Below, one piece after another: positions 36,235 to 45,598 of a stretch of 64,000 bases of DNA. Each line of letters starts with the position of its first letter. Within the stretch, counting starts at the first letter, position 1. The stretch lies in contig JABEEB010000001.1 in NCBI GenBank assembly GCA_012999515.1, positions 248,001 through 312,000 on the forward strand. Reading direction: 5' to 3'. The DNA comes from Salifodinibacter halophilus (GTDB taxonomy: Bacteria; Pseudomonadota; Gammaproteobacteria; Nevskiales; Salinisphaeraceae). A program made the position numbers and the translations under genes. The notes under the pieces were generated by a model. The model saw nothing but the letters and a program-made list of their open reading frames with translations, had not been told where the DNA came from and searched no databases.

Positions 36235-37197
36235 TCAGCGGCGTTTGACGCCGGGCAGTACGCAGAGCATTTCGTAGAGCAAGGTGGCGCCCATCAGTGC
36301 GGTGTTGCCGCTGGCGTCATAAGGTGGCGCGACTTCGACCAGGTCGCCGCCGACCACATTGAGGCCCTGGGCGCCGCGGACGATCTCGAGCCCTTGCGCC
36401 ATGGCTAGGCCCGCGGCCTCGACGGTGCCGGTACCGGGGGCTACCGAGGGATCGAGTCCATCGATGTCGAACGAGATATATACCGGGCCGTCGCCCATCT
36501 GTTCGCGCACCTCGGCCATCAAAGGGTCCAGCGATTTATGCCAGCACTGTTCCGCGGTCACGACACGGAAGCCCTGCTCTCGACACCAATCGAAGTCGTC
36601 GGCGGCGTAGCCGGTACCCCGAAGGCCGATTTGCACCACGCGTTGGCTGTCCAGCAAGCCTTCCTCCTGGGCGCGGCGGAATGTACAGCCGTGCGCCACT
36701 TCTTCGCCGAACATGTGCTCGTTGATATCGGCGTGGGCATCGATGTGGATCAAGCCGATGGGGCCATATTGGCTGGCCATGGCACGCAGGATCGGCCATG
36801 TCAGGGTATGGTCGCCGCCGAGCGTCAGAGGCACGGCGCCGTGAGAGAGCAGTTCTTGGTAGTGGCTCTCAATGATGCCGATGTTTTTCTTGAGGTCGAA
36901 GGTGTTGATTGGTGTATCGCCAATGTCGGCGACTTGCAGGCTATCGAACGGTGCGGCCCGGGTAGCCATGTTGTAAGGGCGCAGCATGCGCGATTCATCG
37001 CGAATCTGGCGCGGCCCCAGGCGCGTGCCGGGGCGGTTCGAAGTGCCGATATCCATAGGAATGCCCACGAAGGCGGCATCGAGTCCCTTGGCAGTTTCTT
37101 GTGTGGGAAGCCGCATCATGCTGGCGGGGCCGCCGAAGCGCGGCATGTCGTTGCCACCTAGCGGTTGGTTGAAACGCGGGATGTCGTGCTCGCTCAT
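36235..37197 (-). CDS. gbuA: Guanidinobutyrase (ureohydrolase family)
   Basis: A 320-residue binuclear manganese ureohydrolase. The ligands are all present: His130 in GGDHT, Asp153/His155/Asp157 in DAHAD, and Asp244/Asp246 in SFDIDGLDPS. The N-terminal QPLGGNDMPRFGG and the middle GCTFRRAQEEGLLD follow GbuA of Pseudomonas very closely, so 4-guanidinobutyrate rather than agmatine is the likely substrate, giving 4-aminobutyrate and urea. AGGAG precedes the ATG. It is the first gene of a six-gene operon, with a sigma-54 promoter 51 bp upstream, and divergent from the activator gene. Confidence 0.9.
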   Translation of the reverse strand: MSEHDIPRFNQPLGGNDMPRFGGPASMMRLPTQETAKGLDAAFVGIPMDIGTSNRPGTRLGPRQIRDESRMLRPYNMATRAAPFDSLQVADIGDTPINTFDLKKNIGIIESHYQELLSHGAVPLTLGGDHTLTWPILRAMASQYGPIGLIHIDAHADINEHMFGEEVAHGCTFRRAQEEGLLDSQRVVQIGLRGTGYAADDFDWCREQGFRVVTAEQCWHKSLDPLMAEVREQMGDGPVYISFDIDGLDPSVAPGTGTVEAAGLAMAQGLEIVRGAQGLNVVGGDLVEVAPPYDASGNTALMGATLLYEMLCVLPGVKRR

Positions 37198-37247
37198 GCA
37201 TCTCTCCTGGCAGTAAGGCGGGTAGTTATGGCGTGTTTTGCTTCCGC

Positions 37248-37262
37248 GCATGAAGCGTGCCA
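37248..37262 (-). promoter_or_regulatory. Sigma-54 promoter of the guanidino-compound operon
   Basis: The minus strand reads TGGCACGCTTCATGC: GG and GC are correctly spaced, and one base differs from the TGGCAC-N5-TTGC consensus. The expected start is near 37236, some 39 nt before gbuA. A sigma-54 activator gene is divergent to it. Confidence 0.8.
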
Positions 37263-37336
37263 ACGATCGCTAACTTAAAAATCAAATACTTAGCGGTTCC
37301 AGTGATGCAGATTTGCATTGTTTTAATGGCATAGAT

Positions 37337-37370
37337 GATTTATTTTTGAATTCTAATTCAAAAATAAATC
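37337..37370. promoter_or_regulatory. 34-bp palindrome, putative enhancer site of the sigma-54 activator
   Basis: Arms GATTTATTTTTGAATT (37337-37352) and AATTCAAAAATAAATC (37355-37370) are perfect over 16 bp with a 2-bp centre. The centre is about 117 bp upstream of the expected sigma-54 transcript start and about 25 bp upstream of the activator's own ATG. That position suits both activation of the operon and autoregulation. Confidence 0.75.
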
Positions 37371-37378
37371 GGTACGGC

Positions 37379-38794
37379 ATGTCCGACAACGATATTGAGG
37401 TTCAAACCCTCAAGGCTCTGGTGCATACCGGGCACGACCATGTGTTCATCGTCGACGCCAATGGCCGTGTTTTGGATGTCAGCCCCGGTAGTGCCGCGGT
37501 GTACGGCATGAGCCGCGAGTCGTTGTGCGCGACCACGGTGCACGAGCTAGAAACGCGCGGCGTATTGTCACCATCGGTATCGCTGGAAGTAATACGCACC
37601 GGCCAGCCGGCCCAGGTCATGCAACGTACTGGGACGGGGCGCCAAGTGATTGCCGAGGCGCATCCGGTTTATGCGGCGGGCACTTTGGTGCGTGTCATCA
37701 GCCGTTCCATGGACATGACCGACTTGCGTTTGCTGCAGGATGAATACGCGCTGCTTCAGCGGCGTTTCAACGAGCACCTAAAGCTTGGTGGTAGTCCGTC
37801 GTCGGACGATACGTTGGAGTTGGAGTCGCTCGAGGTGCATAGCCAAGTCATGCACGAGGTGGCGCAACTGATTAAGCGCGTGGCGGCGACCGACGCGACG
37901 GTGTTGATGCTCGGCGAGTCGGGCGTTGGAAAAACAGCCTTCGCGCGCCAGTTGCACCGTTGGAGCCGGCGTGGCGAGGGCGCGTTCGTGGACGTCAACT
38001 GCGCGGCGATTCCCGAGTCGTTGTTCGAATCCGAGATGTTCGGTTATCAGCCCGGCGCATTCAGTGGCGCTGCCCGGCTGGGCAAGGCTGGGCTGCTGGA
38101 GCAGGCCCACAAGGGAACGCTGTTTCTCGACGAAATCGGTGAACTTCCTCTGCCCATGCAGAGCAAGCTGTTGAAGGTGATCCAGGACGGTTATCTAATG
38201 CGGTTGGGCGACACGCGCTCGCGGCAGGTCGATTTCCGTTTAGTCGTCACGACTAACCAGGATTTGGCGCAACGCGTGGAAGAGGGACGTTTCCGACTTG
38301 ATCTTTACTATCGACTCAATGTGATTCCCGTCACATTGCCGCCACTACGCGAGCGCCGCGAGGATATTCCCGCACTCGCAGAGCGCCAGCTGGCCCGGTT
38401 GAACGAGCGTTATGGCATGGATAAGGTTTTGCATCCCCGGGTTTGGCCAGAGCTGATGGGCGGCGATTGGCAGGGCAATGTTCGCGAGCTGGAAAACTGG
38501 CTCGAACGCGCGTGGCTATCCGCAGAAGGGGGTGTCATCGGAGCACCGATGGAGGCGTATGACGTAGCGCCGGCGCGAACCAGTACGGCAACAAGCGGGC
38601 GTGGCCCGCTAGCAACTTTGGAAGAAGGGCGCTCTCTGAGTGAAACGCTGGCGGCCGTCGAGGCCGAGATACTGGGTGACCTGGCCGCACGCCTGCCGAG
38701 CACTTATGCCATGGCCGAACGCTTGGGCATCAGTCAGCCGAGCGTCGTACGCAAGCTACGCCGTCATGGACTGCGGATTGTGTCGCGCGACTAG
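37379..38794 (+). CDS. Sigma-54-dependent enhancer-binding activator with PAS domain
   Basis: A 471-residue activator. A PAS-like sensor domain (about 10-115) is followed by a linker, then an AAA+ domain with Walker A GESGVGKT (179-186), GAFSGA (226-231) and Walker B GTLFLDEIGELP, then a C-terminal Fis-type helix-turn-helix (TYAMAERLGISQPSVVRKL). The usual GAFTGA loop that touches sigma-54 has Ser for Thr. The layout is like RocR and related arginine-catabolism activators. It is divergent from gbuA, with a 34-bp palindrome and a sigma-54 promoter between them, so it very likely controls the operon on sensing a guanidino compound. Confidence 0.9.
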   Translation: MSDNDIEVQTLKALVHTGHDHVFIVDANGRVLDVSPGSAAVYGMSRESLCATTVHELETRGVLSPSVSLEVIRTGQPAQVMQRTGTGRQVIAEAHPVYAAGTLVRVISRSMDMTDLRLLQDEYALLQRRFNEHLKLGGSPSSDDTLELESLEVHSQVMHEVAQLIKRVAATDATVLMLGESGVGKTAFARQLHRWSRRGEGAFVDVNCAAIPESLFESEMFGYQPGAFSGAARLGKAGLLEQAHKGTLFLDEIGELPLPMQSKLLKVIQDGYLMRLGDTRSRQVDFRLVVTTNQDLAQRVEEGRFRLDLYYRLNVIPVTLPPLRERREDIPALAERQLARLNERYGMDKVLHPRVWPELMGGDWQGNVRELENWLERAWLSAEGGVIGAPMEAYDVAPARTSTATSGRGPLATLEEGRSLSETLAAVEAEILGDLAARLPSTYAMAERLGISQPSVVRKLRRHGLRIVSRD

Positions 38795-38966
38795 AGCGTC
38801 CCATGCAATACGCCGCCCGGTGGGAAGCGTATCAAGCATCGTACGGCGAGACTGATGATGTCTCAGGACGGCTCTTCTGCCTTGTCGTTGCCGCGCCTCT
38901 CCGTATGAGGCGCAGCGTGCAGGCAGTTGTTCGAGGTGCGCGGCTATGGCGGCTGCGCTGGCGATC

Positions 38967-39185
38967 TCAGCGGCCGCGGTAGGTGATCCGGCCCTTGGTG
39001 AGGTCGTACGGCGTAAGCTGCACGGTAACCGTGTCGCCGCGCAGGATGCGGATGTAGTGCTTGCGCATCTTGCCGGAAATATGTGCGGTGACGACGTGCC
39101 CGTTCTCCAGCCGCACGCGGAAAGTTGTGTTGGGCAGCGTCTCGACGACGGTGCCTTCCATTTCGATGTGGTCTTCTTTGGCCAT
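38967..39185 (-). CDS. infA: Translation initiation factor IF-1
   Basis: A 72-residue OB-fold protein essentially identical to bacterial IF-1: [47 protein letters not shown] and the C-terminal GRITYR. It binds the A site of the 30S subunit and helps IF-2 and IF-3 select the initiator tRNA. It follows aat in the same direction after 86 bp, the usual neighbourhood in gammaproteobacteria except that no bpt gene lies between. A hairpin GCGCCTC / GAGGCGC at 38893-38913 downstream may help end the transcript, although it lacks a T-run. Confidence 0.98.
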   Translation of the reverse strand: MAKEDHIEMEGTVVETLPNTTFRVRLENGHVVTAHISGKMRKHYIRILRGDTVTVQLTPYDLTKGRITYRGR

Positions 39186-39271
39186 GTAGTTCGTTGATAA
39201 CCCGCGGTCAGGGCGAAAGTGTGGCGGCTAGATTGCCGTTCGGCAACTAATTGTGGTCAATGTGACTGGAT

Positions 39272-39997
39272 TCAACATCTTGCGTCGGTTTCCAGTTCAA
39301 AATGCCAGCGATCGTGCGCCCGGTGCGCGGGTGCCGGCTGCTCGAGCGTCGCCAGAAATTGTCGCCGTGGCATGTCGAAGGCCCCCATGCGATAGAGATG
39401 GGGGGAGCCGATTTGGCCGTCGAGTAGCTCGAAACCCCAGGCCGCTAGTTGCCGGCCGAGCCAGACGAGGGCGATCTTGCTGGCGTCGCGCTCGCGCGAG
39501 AACATCGATTCGCCGAAAAAAACCGTGCCACTGGCGACGCCGTAGAGGCCGCTAATCAGCCGACCTTGGCGCCAGACTTCGATGGCATGTGCGTCGCCCG
39601 CCCGGTGCAGCGCGAGGTAGGCCGCGCGCATGTCCGTGCTGATCCAGGTACCGGCCGAATCCCCGCGTGGCTGAGCACAACCGTCGATCACGGCCTCGAA
39701 TGCGGTGTCGAATGTTATGCGGTAATCGTTCCGGTTCAGCGTTCGCGCCAACCGTTTTGAGACATGGATGCCGTCTGGTTGGAATACAGTACGCGGGTCG
39801 GGGCTCCACCACAGGATTGGTTCGCCCGGTTCGTACCAGGGGAAAATACCGTGCGCGTAGGCGGCACGCAGTCGCGGCACCGATAGGTCGCCGCCGGCAG
39901 CCAGCAAGCCGTTTGGGTGTTCGAGTGCGGCCTGTGGCGACGGGAAGGGCGTGTCAGGGGTGGCCGGATCCAGCCAATAGAGTTGTTGTTCGCTCAT
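39272..39997 (-). CDS. aat: Leucyl/phenylalanyl-tRNA-protein transferase
   Basis: A 241-residue L/F-transferase. The family blocks are FPSPQAALEHPNGLLAAGGDLS, split across residues 18-39, then AYAHGIFPWYEPGEPILWWSPDPR from about 46, TWISTDMRAAYLALHRAG, and GGEmxS-like FFGESMFS. It adds Leu or Phe to N-terminal Arg or Lys of proteins, creating a type 2 N-degron for ClpS/ClpAP. Its ATG overlaps the stop of the preceding acyltransferase-like gene in ATGA. It is followed by infA. Confidence 0.96.
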   Translation of the reverse strand: MSEQQLYWLDPATPDTPFPSPQAALEHPNGLLAAGGDLSVPRLRAAYAHGIFPWYEPGEPILWWSPDPRTVFQPDGIHVSKRLARTLNRNDYRITFDTAFEAVIDGCAQPRGDSAGTWISTDMRAAYLALHRAGDAHAIEVWRQGRLISGLYGVASGTVFFGESMFSRERDASKIALVWLGRQLAAWGFELLDGQIGSPHLYRMGAFDMPRRQFLATLEQPAPAHRAHDRWHFELETDARC

Positions 39998-41184
39998 GTG
40001 GGGCTGGTATTTTGCGTTGATTGGGCGTTGGGAAAACTGGAACGTGCACGCTCTTCGGCTTCGTGATCGGCGACCAGTGCACTCTCGCGTTCGACGAAAT
40101 CCACGATGGCCGACCGTAGCGTTGGGTTGGCGATGGCATGCGCCGACCAGCTCGTGAATGGTTCGAAACCGCGGCGAATCTTGTGTTCGCCTTGTACGCC
40201 GGCGTCGAAAAACGCGAGGTTATTGGCGATGCAGTAGTCGATGGCCGCGTAATAGCACGTCTCGAAATGCAGATGAAGATAGTCGGTGTGGCAGCCCCAG
40301 TGGCGGCCGTAGAGCGCGTGTTTGTCACACATCATGAATGCCATGCCGACTGGATCGTGTCCGTGGAAAGCGATGAAAAACAGCGTTTGATCGGGCATGC
40401 GCGCGGCGAGTTCATCGAAAAACGCAGGGGTTAAATAGGGGTCCTGACCGCGTACGGCATAGGTGCGATCGTAGAAGCTGTATAGGGTTGACCACAATTC
40501 GGCGCTTATCTCGTGCGGGTGGCGAACTTCGATGCGCACGCCGGCGGCGTGTAGTTCACGGCGTTCGCGCCGGATTTGTTTGCGGCGCTTTGACGACAAC
40601 TGTGCGAGGAAGGTGTCGAACGTGGCATAGCCGCGGTTATACCACCGATACTGACAGCCGCGCCGCATGGCTGCGGCTGGCGCGTTTATCAGCCCATCAG
40701 GTGCCTCGTCGGTGGCCGCTGCCAGCGCTGTTCGATCGTCGGCATCCGTAAAAAGCACATGGGCGCTGCTGTAACGTCGACCGTCGACCAGACGGGCGAG
40801 GGCGGCCGCAAGTTGTCGACGCGTATCGGCATCGCGGGCCAGTAGTCGTGGGCCGGTGACCGGCGTATAGGGCACGGCGGCGACCAGCTTGGGATAGTAG
40901 GCCAGGCCACACTGGCGATAGGCGTTGGCCCAGGCGAAATCGAATACGAATTCGCCGAACGAATCCTGTTTTTCGTAGATCGGCGCTGCCGCGGCGGCGT
41001 GGCCGTCGGTGTCGCGCAAGATCAGGTGACGTGGTTGCCACCCAGTGCCGGGCCCGACGCTGCCGCTGGCTTCGAGTGCCGCGAGGAACTCGTGGCGGAT
41101 AAACGGTTGAGCTGTGGTCAGCAGTGCATTCCACTCGCTGGGCGGGATGTTGTCGATCCGGTCGACAGTAGTCACGCTCAGCAT
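39994..41184 (-). CDS. FemAB/GNAT-like protein, DUF482 (peptidogalycan biosynthesis) family
   Basis: A 396-residue protein of the DUF482 family, a GNAT/FemAB-like fold. The recognisable parts are QPFIRHEFLAALEASGSVG, WANAYRQCGLAYYPKLVAAVPYTP over the first half, LSSKRRKQIRRERR, and the acetyltransferase-like FIAFHGHDPVGMAFMM followed by GRHWGCHTDYLHLHFE and DAGVQGEHKIRRGFEP. The family is widespread but its biochemical role is not settled. It is coupled to aat by a 4-bp overlap. In many relatives a GNAT-fold N-degron transferase (Bpt) accompanies aat, but this is not Bpt. Confidence 0.82.
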   Translation of the reverse strand: MLSVTTVDRIDNIPPSEWNALLTTAQPFIRHEFLAALEASGSVGPGTGWQPRHLILRDTDGHAAAAAPIYEKQDSFGEFVFDFAWANAYRQCGLAYYPKLVAAVPYTPVTGPRLLARDADTRRQLAAALARLVDGRRYSSAHVLFTDADDRTALAAATDEAPDGLINAPAAAMRRGCQYRWYNRGYATFDTFLAQLSSKRRKQIRRERRELHAAGVRIEVRHPHEISAELWSTLYSFYDRTYAVRGQDPYLTPAFFDELAARMPDQTLFFIAFHGHDPVGMAFMMCDKHALYGRHWGCHTDYLHLHFETCYYAAIDYCIANNLAFFDAGVQGEHKIRRGFEPFTSWSAHAIANPTLRSAIVDFVERESALVADHEAEERARSSFPNAQSTQNTSPT

Positions 41185-41410
41185 CGCTGCTTATTCACGC
41201 AGGGCGCTGGGTGTGCAAGCCGCCAGGCGCAGGCTGCCTGTAATACGTGCGACACATGCAGCAGTCCGAGGCGTAGCGTGTGTGCCGGGCCGTCGGCGCC
41301 AATGTCTGTGCTTGACGCGTAGCTTGTCAGTTGAAAACGTGAACCTGACTGGTCTGAGCTGCCCGGGGGGATCGCAAAACACCCAGTGCCGTTATACTGC
41401 GTTTCGCGTG

Positions 41411-41767
41411 TCAGTTGATAGCGTGCTGCTGACCGACGGTTTCTTTCAACGCGAACTGCACGCAAGCATCGTGCTCGAAAGAGGTTAGCTCCGCGCTATC
41501 CTCATCTGTGCGGTCGGCGTCGGTCAGTTGGCCGTCTGCATCGAAATGAACGATTGCGCCCATCGTTTGGACTCGGATTTCACCGTTATCGTTGGCTCGT
41601 TCGTCGAATGCGACCTGCACATAGCGCAGGCGCTCATCGGCGAAGCGCGGGATATACTGCGTACCTTCGGCGACGGCTGAGGCCTCGGCGTCCGAGAATT
41701 CCTCGATATTACCGTTCGAAGTCAGAATGAAGTGACGAGTCGACATATCGGTGTCGGATTCCATCAT
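41411..41767 (-). CDS. Small acidic hypothetical protein
   Basis: A 118-residue acidic soluble protein with no motif I recognise. It has no signal peptide or membrane segment. The composition is protein-like: regular alternation of charged and hydrophobic residues, as in HFILTSNGNIEEF and YVQVAFDERANDNGEI, and few rare codons. Two ATGs open the frame and another lies at 41746; no ribosome binding site settles the start. It is divergent from ftsK and about 225 bp from the acyltransferase-like gene. The role is unknown. Confidence 0.6.
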   Translation of the reverse strand: MMESDTDMSTRHFILTSNGNIEEFSDAEASAVAEGTQYIPRFADERLRYVQVAFDERANDNGEIRVQTMGAIVHFDADGQLTDADRTDEDSAELTSFEHDACVQFALKETVGQQHAIN

Positions 41768-41928
41768 AAGCCTAATCCTGAAATAAGCCCGCGAGTCCGT
41801 TTTTCAAGCCACCGCAGACGATCGGCGAGAGTCTGTCAGCAGCCCTACGTTATACTGAGGAAAATGCCTATATTGCCGGAAAACCTTTTGATTCGCAGCG
41901 AACGTGGACTGTTCGGAGTGCAGCACTG

Positions 41929-44556
41929 ATGGCGCGAGCCGCTGAACGTACGGCGAGCGGGAAGCCGAGTGTCGGCCCGCGCGCCCAATCATCGAAAAAT
42001 GTTGTTAGCCAGTCGCGCCAAAGATTAGCCGCGCTTGCGCGCGAAGCGATCTTCTTTTTAGCCGCCGCCTGCAGCGTGTTCTTACTGGCTGCGCTTATCA
42101 CCTATAGCCCAACGGATCCCGGCTGGGCCCGGGCCGGCGACGGCTCAGGCGTAGCCAACCTGGCGGGTGCGCCTGGCGCGTGGTTCGCCGACGTGCTGCT
42201 GCGTTTATTCGGCTATATCGGCTTCGTGGTGCCACTGGTGGTGTTCTACGGTGGCTGGGTTATCGGTGTACGTGGCGGTTTCAACGAAACCGATATCGTG
42301 ACTGCGACAGTACGGCCGACCGCGTTGGCTCTTGCGGTATTAGCGCTGTGCGGGCTGGTTTGGTTGTGCATCGGCTCGGGGGCGCTATGGTTGCCATATT
42401 CCAGCGGCGGCCTGGCCGGTCTTGCTATTGCTCAGCCGTTGGTCGGAATTTTCAAGTGGGTTGGCGCGAGCTGGCTGCTAGCAACAGCTTGCGTGATCGC
42501 GTTGTCGATTGGGTTCAATATTTCCTGGTTGGCGGCGACCGAAGCCATCGGCGGCGTGGTGACTGACGTTGCGCTGCGCGCAGCACGTTTTATCGGCCCG
42601 CACGCGCGGCACGTGGGCGGCCTTTTGCTCGAGCGCGGTCGCGCGCTCCGTGCCGCCCATGCCGATAAGAAACGGGCCAAACGTAAAGATGCCGAGGCCA
42701 AGCGGGGCACCCAGTCGGCGCCGGTGTTCGATAACGCGGCGGACACGACGCCGCCGTACGCCAAGTCTGAAAAGCTTGCGGACGAGCAGGGTGTGGTGCC
42801 TGTGCCCGAGTCGACGCCGTACATAGCGCCCGAGCCTGACATCCCCCCTGAGCCCGCCACGCCGGCGGATACTGCGTCGTCACATGCGGCCACATCGGAG
42901 AAAAGCGCGTCAGCATCCGGCCAAGCGCAGCGCGCCGAAACTAGCGCGCCATCGCGTCCGACACCGCCGCCGGCTGTTGATGACCAGCTTGACCTTTCGA
43001 TTGAGGATGATTCGGACGTCGAAATGCCGCGTTTCGAGGCGGGTGTCGACAGCCCGCTACCGCCGACGACGTTGCTGGACGCACCGCCGCCGCCGGCTGA
43101 AGGTCAGGATGACGAGACGCTGCAGCAGTACGCACACGCTTTGGAGCAGCATCTGGCCGATTTTCGAGTCAAGGCCACGGTTACGGCCGTGCAACCGGGG
43201 CCGGTGGTTACGCGCTTCGAGCTGCAGCCAGCAGCAGGCGTGAAGGTCAGCCAGGTTTCGAACCTGGCCAAAGACCTGGCCCGAGCCATGTCAGTGCGTA
43301 GTGTGCGTGTGGTCGAAGTCATCCCCGGTCGCAGCGTTATTGGGCTGGAAATCCCGAATCCGAACCGCGAGACGGTTGCGCTGCGCGCGTTGCTGGATTC
43401 GCAAACCTATATCGACGCTGAATCAGCGCTCACCCTTGCGCTGGGTAAGGACATTGCCGGCAACGCGGTCACTGCGGATCTGTCGAAAATGCCGCATCTG
43501 CTGGCCGCCGGTACGACCGGTTCGGGTAAGTCGGTGGCGGTTAACGCCATGATTTTGTCGATTCTGCACAAAGCCGGTCCGGAGCAGGTCCGCATGATCC
43601 TGATCGATCCCAAAATGTTGGAGTTATCGGTCTACGAAAAGATTCCGCACCTGCTGGCTCCTGTGGTTACCGACATGAAAGACGCGGCCAATGCGCTGCG
43701 TTGGTGTGTGGGTGAGATGGAGCGTCGCTACAAGCTGATGGCTGCTTTGGGCGTGCGTAATATCGCGGGCTTCAACGCCAAGGTGCGCAAGGCCAATGCG
43801 GCTGGCAAGCCGATCGAGGATCCGCTCCTGAAACAGGGGCAACCCGACGCCGAGGCGGCGGCCGGTGAGACCGTGCCCACCCTCGAGCCGATGCCCTCGA
43901 TCGTGGTGGTGGTCGATGAACTTGCCGACATGATGATGGTAGTCGGCAAGAAGGTCGAAGAGTTGATTGCCCGCTTGGCGCAGAAGGCGCGTGCGGCCGG
44001 GCTGCACATGATTTTGGCGACACAGCGTCCGTCGGTGGATGTGATTACAGGCTTGATCAAAGCCAATATTCCGACGCGCATCGGATTCCAGGTGGCATCC
44101 AAAATCGACTCGCGGACAATTCTCGATCAACAGGGCGCCGAATCCCTGTTAGGCCACGGCGATATGCTCTATTTGCCGCCCGGCTCTGGATTTTCCGATC
44201 GTGTCCATGGTGCGTTCGTGGACGATCACGAAGTCCACCGCGTCGTGGAGTATCTGAAACAGACCGGTGATCCCGATTATGTTGATGAGATACTCGACGG
44301 CAATAGCGTTGCTGGGCTAGACGAAGATACTGAAGCGGGTGGCGAGGATGCCGAGTCCGACCCACTTTATGATCAGGCGGTCGACGTGGTGACGCGCTCG
44401 CGCAAAGCCTCTATTTCCTACGTCCAGCGTCGGCTACGGGTGGGTTACAACCGCTCGGCTCGGCTGGTCGAACAAATGGAGGCCAGTGGTGTCGTCGGAC
44501 CAAGTGACGGTGGAACGCGCGAGGTGCTCGCGTCGCCGCCACCGGACGCTGATTAG
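41929..44556 (+). CDS. ftsK: DNA translocase FtsK
   Basis: An 875-residue FtsK. The N-terminus has four or five membrane helices (about 35-210), then a linker rich in Pro, Ala and charged residues (about 225-400), then the motor: alpha domain from 405, Walker [15 protein letters not shown] (about 525), Walker [14 protein letters not shown], and the C-terminal gamma winged helix ([20 protein letters not shown]) that reads KOPS sequences. It couples septum formation to chromosome dimer resolution. The linker is short compared with E. coli FtsK (1,329 residues), giving a Pseudomonas-like size. lolA follows 64 bp later. Confidence 0.97.
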   Translation: MARAAERTASGKPSVGPRAQSSKNVVSQSRQRLAALAREAIFFLAAACSVFLLAALITYSPTDPGWARAGDGSGVANLAGAPGAWFADVLLRLFGYIGFVVPLVVFYGGWVIGVRGGFNETDIVTATVRPTALALAVLALCGLVWLCIGSGALWLPYSSGGLAGLAIAQPLVGIFKWVGASWLLATACVIALSIGFNISWLAATEAIGGVVTDVALRAARFIGPHARHVGGLLLERGRALRAAHADKKRAKRKDAEAKRGTQSAPVFDNAADTTPPYAKSEKLADEQGVVPVPESTPYIAPEPDIPPEPATPADTASSHAATSEKSASASGQAQRAETSAPSRPTPPPAVDDQLDLSIEDDSDVEMPRFEAGVDSPLPPTTLLDAPPPPAEGQDDETLQQYAHALEQHLADFRVKATVTAVQPGPVVTRFELQPAAGVKVSQVSNLAKDLARAMSVRSVRVVEVIPGRSVIGLEIPNPNRETVALRALLDSQTYIDAESALTLALGKDIAGNAVTADLSKMPHLLAAGTTGSGKSVAVNAMILSILHKAGPEQVRMILIDPKMLELSVYEKIPHLLAPVVTDMKDAANALRWCVGEMERRYKLMAALGVRNIAGFNAKVRKANAAGKPIEDPLLKQGQPDAEAAAGETVPTLEPMPSIVVVVDELADMMMVVGKKVEELIARLAQKARAAGLHMILATQRPSVDVITGLIKANIPTRIGFQVASKIDSRTILDQQGAESLLGHGDMLYLPPGSGFSDRVHGAFVDDHEVHRVVEYLKQTGDPDYVDEILDGNSVAGLDEDTEAGGEDAESDPLYDQAVDVVTRSRKASISYVQRRLRVGYNRSARLVEQMEASGVVGPSDGGTREVLASPPPDAD

Positions 44557-44561
44557 TGCCG

Positions 44562-44579
44562 TGCGCCGTGTACGGCGCA
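44562..44579. repeat. Perfect inverted repeat between ftsK and lolA
   Basis: TGCGCCGT-GT-ACGGCGCA lies seven bases after the ftsK stop. It has no T-run, so it may be an mRNA processing or stability hairpin rather than a terminator. Confidence 0.4.
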
Positions 44580-44620
44580 TGTCCGACACATTCAACGCTT
44601 CCTGCTAGGGTCTGCCTTCT

Positions 44621-45331
44621 ATGACGTTATTTCGAGTAATCCATATGCGCACACTGCTGGTGCTATCCGCACTCGCCATCGGCTTGCCGTTAAACGCGGT
44701 TGCCGACGGCAGCGGTGGTGGCGAAGCCGCGCTGGCGAACTTCTATCGGCAAGTTCAGACGCTCAAAGCGCATTTCCATCAGGTTCAGCGCGATAGTAAC
44801 GGCTCGGTTATGCAGACCGTTGACGGCACGTTCTATCTCGCTCGGCCGAAACGATTCCGTTGGGTCTATAAAAAGCCGTATCACCAGATCATCCTAAGCA
44901 ACGGCAAGGTGTTCAAGTTCTACGATGTCGGTCTGAAACAGGTCACGATCCGCTCGATCGGCGCCAGCCTGAAAGCCACCCCGGCACGCTTGCTTTCGGG
45001 CGGCACGGGCTTGAAAAAAGCGTTCAAAATCGAAGATGTGCCCAACAAGAATGGGGTCGAATGGCTTGCTCTGACACCACGCTCGAACAACGCGCAGTTC
45101 GACAAGATTGAACTCGGGCTGAAAAACAACCGGCCAGAAGTGCTGCGCTTGCATGACAAACTTGGCCAGACAACTCGCATCAAGTTTAGCGATATCGAGC
45201 TCAATCCAGACATAGCCAAGAAGCATTTCAAACTGGATGTGCCCAGTGATGTTGCCGTGGTGGACGCGCGTGAGAAAAACAGTGGCGTGCCAACCGCCGG
45301 CAGTGGCAAGCAACCATCTGCAACGCCATGA
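44621..45331 (+). CDS. lolA: Outer-membrane lipoprotein carrier LolA
   Basis: A 236-residue periplasmic chaperone. A Sec signal (hydrophobic, ending AVADG near residue 30) is followed by LANFYRQVQTLKAHFHQVQRD and GTFYLARPKRFRWVYKKPY, the LolA family pattern with the aromatic residues that line the lipid cavity. It takes lipoproteins from the LolCDE complex to LolB. The C-terminal tail after about 205 is a low-complexity extension rich in Ser, Gly and Pro. An ATG eight codons later is an equally plausible start. The order ftsK-lolA is standard; rarA, which commonly comes next, is absent. Confidence 0.93.
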   Translation: MTLFRVIHMRTLLVLSALAIGLPLNAVADGSGGGEAALANFYRQVQTLKAHFHQVQRDSNGSVMQTVDGTFYLARPKRFRWVYKKPYHQIILSNGKVFKFYDVGLKQVTIRSIGASLKATPARLLSGGTGLKKAFKIEDVPNKNGVEWLALTPRSNNAQFDKIELGLKNNRPEVLRLHDKLGQTTRIKFSDIELNPDIAKKHFKLDVPSDVAVVDAREKNSGVPTAGSGKQPSATP

Positions 45332-45598
45332 CAACGGCTTTAGCCAGCGTGGTATGCAAGCCTGCTGCGGTTCGTGCTGGTTGCCAGCGGTGCGCCGTTT
45401 CGGCAGGCTGGTCGGCGCGCCCAGGCAACACACACCGAGCGGTCAGTGCTTCGGGGGCTTGGGATTTTTGTATGACCAACACGGTGCGTTGTATATCTGT
45501 CGGTTAGCGCGTATGTTGCGCAATACCACCTACGCCTTTACGACTATCGTCTAGTACAACTATGCTACTTCGCATTAACATCGATTGGTGATGCCAAC

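Noticed and set aside
37313-37378. Upstream in-frame ATG extending the sigma-54 activator by 22 residues
   Set aside because: It would place the start upstream of the 34-bp palindrome and make the palindrome coding; the PAS domain begins after the later ATG.
41178-41465. A 95-codon minus-strand frame downstream of the acidic orphan
   Set aside because: Overlaps the orphan's end and has biased composition without a start signal.
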